DNA of 64,000 bases from Deltaproteobacteria bacterium (GCA_016177765.1 JACOUP010000008.1:253021-317020), one strand, 5' to 3'. Shown: positions 44,580 through 53,452, counted from the first letter of the stretch. Numbers and translations are program-made. The notes: generated by a model not told the origin, from the letters alone.

Positions 44580-45503
44580 ATGACCTCTCTTTTCCGATCT
44601 TTTGCCTCTGGTCTCGTGCTTCTTGTTTTATTTGCCGGTTGTCACTCCAAAGGGAGGACCCTTGTCAAGGTGGGGGGGGAAGAGATCACTGAAGCCGATC
44701 TGGACAAGATCGTCCGGGCCAACCCGCGGCTGAAAGGACGGATGAGTTCCCCCGAGGGGAAACAGAAACTTCTTGAAAATTATGTCGAACAAATCCTCCT
44801 CTACCAGGAGGGGTTAAGACGGAACCTCCAGAGGGATGAGGCCACCCGCGACCGAATCGATCTCTACAAGAAGATGATCGTCGCCCAGGCGGCGCTGGAT
44901 AATGAGCTCGATAAAAAAGTCCGCGACTATTACGACAATCACAAAGATGAATTCGAGAGGTTGAAGCTCTCCCATATCTATGTTTCCTTCACCACCAAGG
45001 GAGAAGAGGCGGCGGCAAAGAAGGCCAAGAAGACAATCCGAACCGCTGAGCAGGCGTTAGCGATCGTTCAAAAATTGAAAGAGCGGCTCGGCAAGGGAGA
45101 GGCCTTCGAGAAGGTTGCGGAACAGGCCTCTGAAGATGAACGGACCAAGAAGATTGGCGGAACACTGGGGTATGTCACCTTGAGTGACAAGCGTCTGGAG
45201 GGATGGGGCTGGTCGGGCCTGATCGAAAAAGCCCTTCTCCTCAAGGAGGGGGAACTCTCCGACCCGATCACTAGCAAGAACGGCGTTCACCTGATCAAGG
45301 TGTTGGAGGAGAAAAAGATGGAACCGCTGGATCAGGCGGAGGCACGGATCCGTTTCAGAATTCAGGGGACGGTCCGTGATGAGCTTCTGGCCGATCTCAA
45401 GAAGAAAACCAGGGTGAAATACCTTCCAGACAAGGAGACCCCCAAACCACCTGAATCACTTCCGGTTCCGGAATCGGCCCCTTCCGGTGGACCCAAAGGG
45501 TGA
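44580..45503 (+). CDS. Parvulin-type peptidyl-prolyl isomerase lipoprotein
   Basis: 307 residues with a lipoprotein signal ending LFAGC. It has the same plan as the 29.9 kb gene: SurA-like N-terminal helices (EEITEADLDKIVRANPRL, LLENYVEQILLYQEGL), then a parvulin domain (LSHIYVSFTTKGE, GGTLGYVTLSD, SKNGVHLIKVLEEKK). A Pro-rich tail ([20 protein letters not shown]) ends at a TGA supplied by a copy of the dispersed repeat. Its last 48 bases overlap the convergent TPR lipoprotein gene. Confidence 0.9.
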   Translation: MTSLFRSFASGLVLLVLFAGCHSKGRTLVKVGGEEITEADLDKIVRANPRLKGRMSSPEGKQKLLENYVEQILLYQEGLRRNLQRDEATRDRIDLYKKMIVAQAALDNELDKKVRDYYDNHKDEFERLKLSHIYVSFTTKGEEAAAKKAKKTIRTAEQALAIVQKLKERLGKGEAFEKVAEQASEDERTKKIGGTLGYVTLSDKRLEGWGWSGLIEKALLLKEGELSDPITSKNGVHLIKVLEEKKMEPLDQAEARIRFRIQGTVRDELLADLKKKTRVKYLPDKETPKPPESLPVPESAPSGGPKG

Positions 45504-46307
45504 TTGTCCCTTTGGCAGATCAGCCTTCATATTCTTTTGCCTCTCTTTAAGCTTGTCAATCTTGAGCTCAATCATCTTCGGATTCGGGTAGGTCGAGAGA
45601 AGTTCTTCATAGATCTTCAACGCCTTGTCCCATTCCGCCATCTCTTCCAGGGCCAAGGCGGAACTGAACCGAGCCCTCAACAAGTAAGGGCTTTTAGGGA
45701 AGTTGCTGATCAACTGCTGATAGGCTTCCAGTGCCTTGTCAAACCTGTTCTGCAGGAAAAAACTCTCCCCCAGGTCGAGCCAGGCCCCATCGATCCAATC
45801 ACTTTTTGGAAAATCCTTGATCAGACGGACCAAGGCTGACTGGGACTTGGCATATTCCTGGGTCTTGAGATAACAGGAAGAAAGCTGATACAGATAGTAG
45901 TCGGTCCGGGAGGAGTCAGATCGTTGACTGAGGAGCCGCTCATACTCGCCGATCGCCGAGAGGGAGTCCCCCTCGGCCTCGAACAACGAAGCCCTCCGTT
46001 CCAGCGCCGTGAGGGCCTCTCTCCCCTTCCCCTTCCACCGTTCCGCTACCTCGGCATAGGCCTTCAGGGCCTGATCACGATCGGCCAGTGAATATTGATA
46101 AATCTCCCCAATCCTCAAAGAACCGGCAACCGCCTCCGCCGATTGCGGGTAACGATCCATCAGAAAACGGTAAACCTCAATCTCCTCAGCATATCGCTTT
46201 TCGTTATGGAGTCGTTCCGCCCTGAGGAGCTCTTTGTGGGGGGAATCTTTTTGACAGGCCAGGAAGAGAAACAAGGCCAAGAATAACCCGAGGGTGTTCC
46301 GGATCAC
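45456..46307 (-). CDS. TPR-repeat lipoprotein, BamD/YbgF-like
   Basis: 283 residues with a lipoprotein signal ending FLACQ. Tandem TPR-like pairs run through the protein: [62 protein letters not shown]. It may be a periplasmic scaffold like YbgF or BamD. The ATG overlaps the gyrA stop by 4 bases. The tail after KADLPK ([17 protein letters not shown]) is created by the repeat at the gene's 3' end and by readthrough into the antisense of the convergent gene. Confidence 0.8.
   Translation of the reverse strand: MIRNTLGLFLALFLFLACQKDSPHKELLRAERLHNEKRYAEEIEVYRFLMDRYPQSAEAVAGSLRIGEIYQYSLADRDQALKAYAEVAERWKGKGREALTALERRASLFEAEGDSLSAIGEYERLLSQRSDSSRTDYYLYQLSSCYLKTQEYAKSQSALVRLIKDFPKSDWIDGAWLDLGESFFLQNRFDKALEAYQQLISNFPKSPYLLRARFSSALALEEMAEWDKALKIYEELLSTYPNPKMIELKIDKLKERQKNMKADLPKGQSPFGSTGRGRFRNRK
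45493..45515. repeat. GGGTGAWTCACCC-family repeat at a convergent gene overlap
   Basis: CCAAA-GGGTGATTGTCCC-TTTGG, an extended palindrome with 8-bp arms. It provides the TGA stop of the plus-strand parvulin gene and GQSP of the minus-strand TPR gene. Confidence 0.7.
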
Positions 46308-48742
46308 CCCTCTTCCTCTTCCCTTTCAGCCAGTTTGGCAAAGGCGCCGACCCTCTCCCCCTCTTCCAGGTGGATGAGTCGAACCCCCTGGGTATTACGG
46401 CCGATTTTTGAAATCTGCTTTACCGGCAGGCGGATGATCTTCCCCTTGTCACTGATCAACATCACATCGTCTTCTTCCGTCACCTGTTGGACCCCTACCA
46501 CAAGACCGTTCTTGTCGGTGGTTTTCACCGTAATAATCCCCATCCCGCCGCGCCCTTGGGTCCGGTATTCCGCCGTCTCCGTCCTCTTGCCGTAACCGTG
46601 CTCAGTCACTGTCAAGATCGCCGCCCCTTCGCGAATCACCTCCATACCGACCAACTCATCCCCCTTGTCTAAACGGATACCGATCACACCGACCGCGGAA
46701 CGCCCCATCGGTCTCACCTGATCCTCATGAAAGCGAATCGCCAACCCCTGACGGGTCCCCATGAAGATATCTGAAGTGCCATCGGTCAGCTTGGCATCGA
46801 TTAAGTCATCCCCTTCTTCAATCCCCAGGGCAATAATCCCGCTCGCCCTTGGGTTGGCATACGCCATCAGCTCCGTCTTTTTGACAACCCCCTTCTTGGT
46901 AGCAAAAACGACATATTTCCCCTCCACAAATTCCTTCACCGTTAAAATAGCGGCCAGTTTTTCATCAGAGGCCATCGGAACCAAATTCACCAGCGGCTTC
47001 CCCTTGGCAGTCCGTCCCGCCTGAGGAACCTCATGCACCCTCAGCCAGTAAACCTTGCCGCGGGAGGAAAAGATGAGGAGATACCCATGGGTCGAGGCAA
47101 TGAAGAGATCAGAGACAAAATCTTCCTCCCGGGTCTCCATGCCGACCTTCCCTCTCCCTCCCCTCCTCTGGGCCCGGTAGATCGAGATCGGGTTTCGCTT
47201 GATGTAACCGGAGTGGGAAATCGTCACCACCATGTCCTCTTCGGCGATCAGGTCTTCCACGGAAAGCTCCTGGGTCTTCCCCTGAATCTCGGTCCGCCGT
47301 GGGTCGGCATACCCTTTTTTGATCTCGTTCAGTTCTTCCTGAATGATCTCCAAAACTAGCTTCTCACTCTTCATGATCTCCTTCAGCCGTTTGATCAATT
47401 TAATGACCTCGGTATATTCTTCCAGAATCTTGTCCCGTTCCAAGGCGGTCAACCGCTGCAGGCGCATATCGAGGATCGCCTGGGCCTGGATCTCCGAGAG
47501 CGAATACTTCTTCATCAACGCCTCTCTCGCCTCCAGCGGAGACTTGGACTTCTTGATCAGGGCAATCACTTCATCGATATGTTCAACGGCAATCCTTAAC
47601 CCTTCCAGAACGTGCGCCCTCTCCTCGGCTTTTTTGAGTTCAAAGGCGGTCCGCCGTTTGACCACTTCCTTGCGATGGTCCAGAAAGAGAACCAGGGCCT
47701 CCCTGAGATTCAGGGTCTTTGGCTGTCCACCGACAATCGCCAGCATGATGACACCGAAGGTCGACTGCATGACCGTATGCTTATAAAGTTGATTGAGAAT
47801 GACACCGGCAACCGTCCCCTTCTTGAGTTCGACAACGATCCTCATCCCGTCCTTGTCCGATTCATCACGAACGTCGGAAATTCCCTCGATTTTCCCCTCA
47901 TTCACGAGTTCTGCTATCTTTTCAATAAGACGGGCCTTGTTGACCTGGAAGGGGATCTCCGTGATGACAATATTTTCCCGGTCACCGCGGGCCACCGGTT
48001 CAATCATCGCCTTGGCCCGCATATGGATAATCCCCTTGCCGGTCTCGTACGCCTCGCGGATCCCCTCTCTCCCATAAATAAACGCCCCTGTCGGGAAATC
48101 GGGGCCGGGGATGATCTTCATCAACTCCTTGACGGTTGTGTCCGGTTTCTGGATCAGGGCGGTCAGACCATCAATCACCTCTCCCAGATTGTGGGGAGGG
48201 ATCTTGGTCGCCATCCCGACGGCGATCCCGTCAGAGCCATTCACCAGAAGGTTCGGAACCTTGGAGGGGAGAACCACCGGCTCCTGGGTGGAATCATCAA
48301 AATTGGGAATAAAATCGACCGTTTCCTTTTCTATATCCGCCAGTATCTCCTCGGCCAGGCGGGTCAGACGGGCCTCGGTATAACGGTAGGCAGCCGCAGG
48401 ATCACCATCGATGGAACCGAAATTCCCCTGACCATCGATGAGCGGGTAGCGCATGTTCCATTCCTGCGCCATCCGGACCAGGGCGTCATAAACCGCCATG
48501 TCCCCATGGGGGTGGTACTTCTTTAAAACCTCCCCGACAACACCGGCTGATTTGGAGTACCTCTTGTTGGAAAGAAGCCCTTCCTGATACATCGCATAAA
48601 GAATCCGGCGATGGACCGGTTTGAGGCCGTCACGGATGTCCGGGATCGCCCGCCCGATGATCACGCTCATGGCGTAATCCAGATAGGAATCCCTCATTTC
48701 ATCTTCGATATTAACCGGAACGATTTCGGCGGAACGAACCAT
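46304..48742 (-). CDS. gyrA: DNA gyrase subunit A
   Basis: 812 residues. GyrA introduces negative supercoils with GyrB. The catalytic tyrosine is Tyr121 in RYTEARL, and the GyrA box QRRGGRGK identifies it as gyrase rather than ParC. In the quinolone-binding stretch [11 protein letters not shown], methionine (Met82) stands where E. coli has Ser83. A near-consensus promoter lies 11 bases before the ATG and there is no Shine-Dalgarno, so translation may be leaderless. The downstream TPR gene overlaps by 4 bases. Confidence 0.98.
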   Translation of the reverse strand: MVRSAEIVPVNIEDEMRDSYLDYAMSVIIGRAIPDIRDGLKPVHRRILYAMYQEGLLSNKRYSKSAGVVGEVLKKYHPHGDMAVYDALVRMAQEWNMRYPLIDGQGNFGSIDGDPAAAYRYTEARLTRLAEEILADIEKETVDFIPNFDDSTQEPVVLPSKVPNLLVNGSDGIAVGMATKIPPHNLGEVIDGLTALIQKPDTTVKELMKIIPGPDFPTGAFIYGREGIREAYETGKGIIHMRAKAMIEPVARGDRENIVITEIPFQVNKARLIEKIAELVNEGKIEGISDVRDESDKDGMRIVVELKKGTVAGVILNQLYKHTVMQSTFGVIMLAIVGGQPKTLNLREALVLFLDHRKEVVKRRTAFELKKAEERAHVLEGLRIAVEHIDEVIALIKKSKSPLEAREALMKKYSLSEIQAQAILDMRLQRLTALERDKILEEYTEVIKLIKRLKEIMKSEKLVLEIIQEELNEIKKGYADPRRTEIQGKTQELSVEDLIAEEDMVVTISHSGYIKRNPISIYRAQRRGGRGKVGMETREEDFVSDLFIASTHGYLLIFSSRGKVYWLRVHEVPQAGRTAKGKPLVNLVPMASDEKLAAILTVKEFVEGKYVVFATKKGVVKKTELMAYANPRASGIIALGIEEGDDLIDAKLTDGTSDIFMGTRQGLAIRFHEDQVRPMGRSAVGVIGIRLDKGDELVGMEVIREGAAILTVTEHGYGKRTETAEYRTQGRGGMGIITVKTTDKNGLVVGVQQVTEEDDVMLISDKGKIIRLPVKQISKIGRNTQGVRLIHLEEGERVGAFAKLAEREEEEG

Positions 48743-48753
48743 AAGAATGGCGA

Positions 48754-48781
48754 ATTATGCTGGAGAAACCGAAAATGTCAA
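48754..48781 (-). promoter_or_regulatory. gyrA promoter
   Basis: On the minus strand: TTGACA (48781-48776), 16 bases, CATAAT (48759-48754). The predicted start is about 5 bases before the gyrA ATG. Confidence 0.6.
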
Positions 48782-48809
48782 TTTTAGATTCACTTTCAAT
48801 TTTTTATTC

Positions 48810-48838
48810 TTGACACCCCGAGAAGAATAGTATTATAC
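48810..48838 (+). promoter_or_regulatory. Promoter of the HU gene
   Basis: TTGACA at 48810-48815, followed by an A/T-rich TATTATAC region (48831-48838). It lies nearly 200 bases upstream of the HU start, so the transcript has a long leader. Confidence 0.5.
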
Positions 48839-48840
48839 CT

Positions 48841-49015
48841 GCCCCCGCTGTTGATGGTGCCCGCAAATGTAGGACTAACAAAGACTTGCGGGAGTCGGTG
48901 ATGAGGATAGCGGGTGAATCGGGAAAGCCCGAACTGACGAAGAGAGAAATGCGAAACCTGTTTCAACCCACCACGGTTTTTCAAAAGTTCCAGTCGAGTA
49001 AAATTTTTAAAAGGG
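48841..49015 (+). ncRNA. Possible structured leader RNA ahead of HU
   Basis: Two CCCGC blocks (48844-48848, 48860-48864) and two GCGGG blocks (48888-48892, 48910-48914) allow either nested or alternative stems, including CCCGCAA with TTGCGGG. A further hairpin TCGGG-AAAG-CCCGA lies at 48919-48932. No Rfam family was recognised by eye. It ends shortly before the HU Shine-Dalgarno. Confidence 0.4.
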
Positions 49016-49031
49016 GGGAGGTGAAAATCAA

Positions 49032-49304
49032 ATGACAAAGGCAGAATTAATCGGCTATGTCGCCCGGGACTGCAAGGTCTCCAAGGCGGTAGCTGAAAAA
49101 TGTCTCAACTCGGTGACCGCGAACGTCACCAAGTCACTGAAAAAGAAGGACAAGATCACCCTGACCGGATTTGGGACCTTTTCCGTGAGCAAGAGAAAGG
49201 CACGGAAGGGCCGTAACCCACAGACGGGGGCCGAGATCGATATCAAGGCCGCCAATGTGCCAAAGTTCAAGCCCGGCAAGGAACTAAAGAAGGCTGTTCT
49301 CTAG
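49032..49304 (+). CDS. HU-family nucleoid DNA-binding protein
   Basis: 90 residues, full-length HU/IHF fold. KAELIGYVARDCKVSKAVAE at the start, ITLTGFGTFSVSKRKARKGRNPQTG in the DNA-binding arm, and FKPGKELKKAV at the end are diagnostic. It has a strong Shine-Dalgarno (GGGGGGAGGTG), a long leader and a terminator, so it is probably a highly expressed single gene. Confidence 0.97.
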   Translation: MTKAELIGYVARDCKVSKAVAEKCLNSVTANVTKSLKKKDKITLTGFGTFSVSKRKARKGRNPQTGAEIDIKAANVPKFKPGKELKKAVL

Positions 49305-49316
49305 TCTAACAGGATG

Positions 49317-49363
49317 AAACCCTCTTCGCTGAAGGCTTATCGCCTGAAATCGAAGGGGGTTTT
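49317..49363 (+). terminator. Intrinsic terminator of the HU gene
   Basis: AAACCCTCTTCG (49317-49328) pairs with CGAAGGGGGTTTT (49351-49363). The loop itself has an AGGC/GCCT stem, and the arm ends in a T run. Confidence 0.65.
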
Positions 49364-49459
49364 GCCTTTCCGGGGGCCTCTTGACAAGATTTCCAAAAGG
49401 GGGTACGACCCCCGCACACTTGAAAAGGTGAAATTTCCAGGGAAGGGGGTGAATTGATC

Positions 49460-49684
49460 ATGAAGAAGACCGCACTGTTGCTCGTTGCATTGTTCGGAAT
49501 CTCTGTCGCTGGCGCTGTCAAGGCTGAAGAAACCAAGGTTCCCGCCGCCGCCAAAGAAGCCGTCAAGCAAGAAGTCGTCAAGAAGGATGCCACCAAGGAT
49601 GTCGTGAAGGCAGACGAGGCCAAGAAGGCTACTGGCCAAGAAGCCAAGAAAGTCGAAGAGAAGGCCAAGGCAAAGACAAACTAA
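49460..49684 (+). CDS. Small exported Lys/Ala/Glu-rich protein
   Basis: 74 residues from the ATG at 49460, with GGAAGGGGGTG upstream. A signal peptide (LLLVALFGISVAGAVKA) is followed by a low-complexity, charged helix of KEA/KKA/VKK units. It could be a small periplasmic or cell-wall-associated structural protein. The family is not recognised. It has a good Shine-Dalgarno and sits alone between two hairpins. Confidence 0.65.
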   Translation: MKKTALLLVALFGISVAGAVKAEETKVPAAAKEAVKQEVVKKDATKDVVKADEAKKATGQEAKKVEEKAKAKTN

Positions 49685-49697
49685 GAGCTTTGATCAA

Positions 49698-49725
49698 GGG
49701 TGGGTCACACAATGGTGTGTCACCC
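49698..49725. repeat. Long (28-bp) form of the palindromic repeat, intergenic
   Basis: GGGTGGGTCACAC-AATG-GTGTGTCACCC. One base differs from the copy in uvrA. It lies just ahead of the terminator hairpin before gshB. Confidence 0.88.
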
Positions 49726-49741
49726 GAAGGTCTTATACAAA

Positions 49742-49772
49742 GCCCCTTTCCGACACCGGATAAGGGGCTTTT
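49742..49772 (+). terminator. Intrinsic terminator immediately before gshB
   Basis: GCCCCTT (49742-49748) pairs with AAGGGGC (49762-49768), followed by TTTTG. The right arm AAGGGG is also the only Shine-Dalgarno-like sequence for the gshB ATG at 49778. Confidence 0.7.
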
Positions 49773-49777
49773 GTCTT

Positions 49778-50710
49778 ATGAAACTTCTTTTTATCCTGAA
49801 CCCCTACGAAGGGTATGACCTTAAGAAGGATACCACCCACCTCCTGATGCTGGAGGCGTACCGTCGAGGGTATACCGTTTATTACGGCGAAGTTTCAAAA
49901 CTGTTTATGGAAAAGGGGGAACCGACAGCGCTCGTCCGACAGGTCAAGGTCCTCCCCGACTCCCCTTTTTTTGAGTTTCACGGCGAAAAACAATTCTCCC
50001 TCAAAGAGTTCAACCAGATCTGGATGCGGCAGGACCCCCCCTGGAACATGGCCTACTATTACGCCACTCTCATCCTTTCGGCGGCCCCCAAAAAGGTAAA
50101 AATAGTCAACGCTCCAGAAGCCTTGCGGGACTGGAACGAAAAGATGTCGATTTTTTTCTTCAACCCATGGATCGCCCCCACAATCGTTTCCTCGCAGTTG
50201 CCCCATCTGATTTCCTTCTGGCGTTCGCAAAAAGAAGGGGTCATTATCAAACCGATGGACAGCTTTGGAGGCCGTGGCATCCAACGCCTCAAACCATTCC
50301 GGGAAATAGCCTCGACAGAGGCTGAGGCTATTCTGCTCAGGGCGACTCAAAACCTTTCAACCCCGGTTATGGCGCAAAAATTCCTGGAGGCGGTCAACGA
50401 TGGAGAAAAAAGAGTTTTCCTCTGGAACGGCAAGATCCTCGGGGCCCTCAAAAAAGTCCCGCCGGCCGGTCAGTTTATCACAAGCCCCGACCTTGGGGGG
50501 ACGTTGGAACGAACAACCCTCACCCTTTCAGAAAAAAAGCTCTCCCAACAGATAGCCAAAAAATTACTCAAAGAGGGGGTCTATTTTACTGGTATTGACC
50601 TGATCGGCGGTTATTTGACAGAGATTAATGTCACCAGCCCTGGTCTCCTTTGGGAATTAAACGAACTCTACGGTGAACAATTTGAAAAAAAGATCTGGGA
50701 TGATTTATAA
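49778..50710 (+). CDS. gshB: Glutathione synthetase-like ATP-grasp ligase
   Basis: 310 residues from the ATG at 49778. It has the prokaryotic GshB plan: an N-terminal domain (LLFILNPYEGYDLKKDTT, IWMRQDPPWNMAYYYAT), then an ATP-grasp fold with IIKPMDSFGGRGIQRL and a C-terminal TEINVTSPGLLWELNE. It probably joins gamma-glutamylcysteine and glycine. No gshA is nearby. It overlaps the next gene by 11 bases. Confidence 0.9.
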   Translation: MKLLFILNPYEGYDLKKDTTHLLMLEAYRRGYTVYYGEVSKLFMEKGEPTALVRQVKVLPDSPFFEFHGEKQFSLKEFNQIWMRQDPPWNMAYYYATLILSAAPKKVKIVNAPEALRDWNEKMSIFFFNPWIAPTIVSSQLPHLISFWRSQKEGVIIKPMDSFGGRGIQRLKPFREIASTEAEAILLRATQNLSTPVMAQKFLEAVNDGEKRVFLWNGKILGALKKVPPAGQFITSPDLGGTLERTTLTLSEKKLSQQIAKKLLKEGVYFTGIDLIGGYLTEINVTSPGLLWELNELYGEQFEKKIWDDL

Positions 50711-51860
50711 ACCTCTGGCCGTTCTGCTATTTCTCCTCCCCCTCACCACCTTTGGGCGAATCGCCCTTGGATGGAGCGACTATGACCATCAGGCGATGGT
50801 GGCACCGGCCCTGAAAGAGATTGCTGACCCCACCGGGCTTTCTACCCCTTGTGTCATCCGACCGATTTCTTCTTTTCTCGAAAAGATTCGCTCACTAAAA
50901 CCGGAGATACAATCACAACAAGATTTTTCAAAATTTTTGCTGATCAACCCTTCGGTCCCCCTGAACTCCCTTTCTGACGAAGAGGTCATGGGGGGATCGA
51001 TCAAACCGGTTGCCATTTTAAGGCTTCATTCCATCGATCCGGATGACGGGCGGGATCAGAATTTAGAAACTGATTTCTATCGGGACCAGGTCTGGTTTGG
51101 TTCCGGAACCGGCGTTAATTCCCAGGCCTTCCGGCATATTGAAAAACCTCCCTTCAACCCGTTTCACTTTAACGATACCTTTGGTTTCCCATTGCGCCAA
51201 CTGGGGCAGGCCTCGCGAAGGGCCCAGACCTATTATGACCTCGCCTTGCTCGCCCGTTCCTGGGGTGAAGAGTACTGGGCCTGGCGATTTCTGGCCAGTT
51301 CCTTTCACTACCTTCAGGATCTTCACCAGCCGTTTCATGCCGCTCAAGTTTCCCCGGAGATTGCCTCACTCGGCCTGCGGTCCTATTTCTTATGGGGGAA
51401 AAAAGAAAAATTTTCCATCATCGGAACGATCAGCCGTTTGGTCAGCAATCTCCACCTTTTCTTTGAGGATTATACCACCACCTGGACGAAACGAGGGAGG
51501 TTGATTGACCCCCTCTGCGGCACCCAGACGGAAAAATTTTCCACCGTTCAAGATTATGCGATCCGACTACGGGACCGGAGTAATCGCCTCTCCTCCGAAA
51601 CATCCCACCTCACCCGCCTCCTGGCCAAACCGATCCTCCTCACCAGCTACAAATACCCGAAACCGGAAGACCAGGCCGGGGACTTTGTCCGATCCGAGGA
51701 TAAGGATTTCCAAAAAAACTTAGGTCCGCTTTTCAAGATCGTTGAAAAGAGCTTCCACTCCGCCGGGATCGCCATGCGAAGTGTCGTGACAGCCTATCAG
51801 AAAACCCCGAAGGAGCAAGACGCAGAAAAACTCTTGAGAGAGATTGAGCAGCTCAGATAA
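50700..51860 (+). CDS. S1/P1 nuclease / phospholipase C-fold exported protein
   Basis: 386 residues from the ATG at 50700 inside the gshB end. A signal peptide is followed by GWSDYDHQAMV, in which Trp and His would be the first zinc ligands. FLASSFHYLQDLHQPFHAA supplies further His/Asp ligands, as in zinc-dependent phospholipase C and S1/P1 nucleases. It is larger than usual, and the substrate is unclear. The signal-peptide boundary (TTFGRIALGW) coincides with a GGGCGAATCGCCC variant of the dispersed repeat. Confidence 0.75.
   Translation: MIYKPLAVLLFLLPLTTFGRIALGWSDYDHQAMVAPALKEIADPTGLSTPCVIRPISSFLEKIRSLKPEIQSQQDFSKFLLINPSVPLNSLSDEEVMGGSIKPVAILRLHSIDPDDGRDQNLETDFYRDQVWFGSGTGVNSQAFRHIEKPPFNPFHFNDTFGFPLRQLGQASRRAQTYYDLALLARSWGEEYWAWRFLASSFHYLQDLHQPFHAAQVSPEIASLGLRSYFLWGKKEKFSIIGTISRLVSNLHLFFEDYTTTWTKRGRLIDPLCGTQTEKFSTVQDYAIRLRDRSNRLSSETSHLTRLLAKPILLTSYKYPKPEDQAGDFVRSEDKDFQKNLGPLFKIVEKSFHSAGIAMRSVVTAYQKTPKEQDAEKLLREIEQLR
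50754..50766. repeat. GGGCGAWTCGCCC variant repeat in the nuclease-like gene
   Basis: GGGCGAATCGCCC flanked by TTT and TTGG like the main family. The two changes from the core are compensatory. Encodes FGRIALG at the end of the signal peptide. Confidence 0.55.
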
Positions 51861-51888
51861 AAAATCATTATATTTTAGCTAGTTCTAC

Positions 51889-51928
51889 GCGTGCCTGGCA
51901 CCAGCCACCCTATTTGTGCCAGGCACGC
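51889..51928. terminator. Strong hairpin between convergent genes
   Basis: GCGTGCCTGGCAC (51889-51901) and its exact complement (51916-51928), 13-bp arms with a 14-base loop. It lies between the ends of two convergent genes, so it may be a bidirectional terminator or a REP-like unit; there is no strong T run. Confidence 0.55.
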
Positions 51929-51945
51929 CTCTAACTACTTGATTA

Positions 51946-52743
51946 TTAAAATTTAATCGGCAAGCGAAAACATTTAATCGCGTTCCGGGTCGTTAAGGCC
52001 GCCATCTCTTCCAGGCTCACCCCCCGGATCTCGGCCAGTTTCTGAGCGGTATAGCGGACATAGGCCGGTTCATTTTTTTTGCCGCGAAACGGTTCCGGTG
52101 CGAGAAATGGGCAATCGGTCTCAACCAAGATTTTGTCTTCCTGTAAAACCCTCGCCACCTGTTGCAACCCTTCCGTTTTTTTAAAGGTAATGATCCCGGA
52201 AAAGGAGATATAGAAATTATTTTCGATCGCCCAACGGGCAAACGGTTCATCCCCGGTGTAACAATGAAGAACGCCACCGACGTCGCTAGCCCCTTCCTCC
52301 TGAAAAATCAGCTTCAATTCTTGAAAGGCATCGCGGCAATGGATCACCAGCGGCTTTTTCAATCTTTTGGCCATCCGGATAAACTGCCTTAAGGCATTTT
52401 GTTGGACCTCTTTGGGAGAATGTTCGTAGTAGAAATCAAGACCAACCTCCCCCACCGCAACGACCCTTTTATCACCAGCTAGTTTTTCAATATGGGCCAT
52501 CGCCTCAGGGGTGGCGGAGGCCGCGTCATGCGGGTGGATCCCGACGGCGGCATAAATGAATGGGTAACGTCTGGCCAAAGCGACCGCATCAGCAGGATCT
52601 CTCTCCTTCTCGGTCAAACCAATGTTAATGATGATCCCGACCCCAGCCTCTTGGGCCCGTTGAAGAACAGCTTCTTCTTCCCCAACATATTCCGGGAAAT
52701 TGAGATGTGCGTGGGTATCCGTTAAAGGGGCTAGCGTCGCCAA
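51946..52743 (-). CDS. TatD-family metal-dependent DNase
   Basis: 265 residues. TIM-barrel hydrolase with DTHAHLNF, GEVGLDFYYEHSP, VIHCRDAF, HCYTG and VETDCPFLAPEPFRGKKN. The metal-binding His and Asp residues of TatD are all present. It probably degrades or processes DNA ends. It follows the ferredoxin-like gene by 3 bases. Confidence 0.95.
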   Translation of the reverse strand: MATLAPLTDTHAHLNFPEYVGEEEAVLQRAQEAGVGIIINIGLTEKERDPADAVALARRYPFIYAAVGIHPHDAASATPEAMAHIEKLAGDKRVVAVGEVGLDFYYEHSPKEVQQNALRQFIRMAKRLKKPLVIHCRDAFQELKLIFQEEGASDVGGVLHCYTGDEPFARWAIENNFYISFSGIITFKKTEGLQQVARVLQEDKILVETDCPFLAPEPFRGKKNEPAYVRYTAQKLAEIRGVSLEEMAALTTRNAIKCFRLPIKF

Positions 52744-52746
52744 GTA

Positions 52747-53442
52747 TTAGACCTTATCGATAACCACATCGAGGAGTTTTTCTTGGGCGTTGTAGTTCTG
52801 CCTGACCCCTTTCACCGGTTGCGAAAGGCGAATCTCACGAAGCCAGCGATCCGGGAACGAGTTGGCCGCACCGCAGAGTTTTTTGACCCGCTGGTCCTCC
52901 AGCCAGGCCTTCACCCGGAGCAGGGTCGGCTCCTTCAAGTCAACGGAGAGCTTGTAATCCGGCATCTTGTCCGGGAGGTTCCACTTGAACTTCAAGGGGT
53001 GATTCGGGACTTTTTCCGGGAGGGCAAAACGGAAGAGGAACTGATCCGGCGTCTCTTCAAAGTAATCGGCAAAACCGTAACGCTTGCGCCGTTCCCAGTC
53101 GCTTTCAGTGAGTCCCGCCACCTCGGCCCATCGTTCCTCCCAAGGACGGGGGTCGGTGAGAACTTGAGAAGGTAGGCCTTCCTCTTCCTTCTTTTTAGCA
53201 GAGGCCGGCTTCTTATCTGCCGGCGGGGGGGGAAGTTCCCCCTTGATCAGAGAGATCGCATCCACGGGGCAATCATAGAGGATGTCCCAGGGGTTGTACT
53301 TCCCCTTGGCCACCGGGGCATACGCCACCGCCCGGGTATGATCCGCATCCATCTTGAAAACGTCCCCAAAATCGTTGCAACAGGCGTCGCAGGCGATACA
53401 GGCCTCGCTCACTGCGTATTCTTCGATCGGCGTGTCAGGCAT
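52747..53442 (-). CDS. Ferredoxin-like iron-sulphur protein with extra domain
   Basis: 231 residues. The N-terminus (CIACDACCNDFGDVF, then YDCPVDAISLIKG) is a ferredoxin-like module with cysteines for a 4Fe-4S cluster. After a Pro/Lys linker, a 150-residue region (RWAEVAGLTESDWERRKRYG, FALPEKVPNHPLKFKWNLP) resembles nothing I recognise. An electron-transfer role is plausible. A promoter is positioned so that the mRNA would be nearly leaderless. tatD follows, in the same operon. Confidence 0.7.
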   Translation of the reverse strand: MPDTPIEEYAVSEACIACDACCNDFGDVFKMDADHTRAVAYAPVAKGKYNPWDILYDCPVDAISLIKGELPPPPADKKPASAKKKEEEGLPSQVLTDPRPWEERWAEVAGLTESDWERRKRYGFADYFEETPDQFLFRFALPEKVPNHPLKFKWNLPDKMPDYKLSVDLKEPTLLRVKAWLEDQRVKKLCGAANSFPDRWLREIRLSQPVKGVRQNYNAQEKLLDVVIDKV

Positions 53443-53452
53443 AGCGGGATTA

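Noticed and set aside
48841-49015. Cobalamin, fluoride or c-di-GMP riboswitch, or hammerhead ribozyme
   Set aside because: Isolated words resemble parts of these (GATGGTGCCCGC, TGATGAG), but the required conserved cores and pairings are absent.
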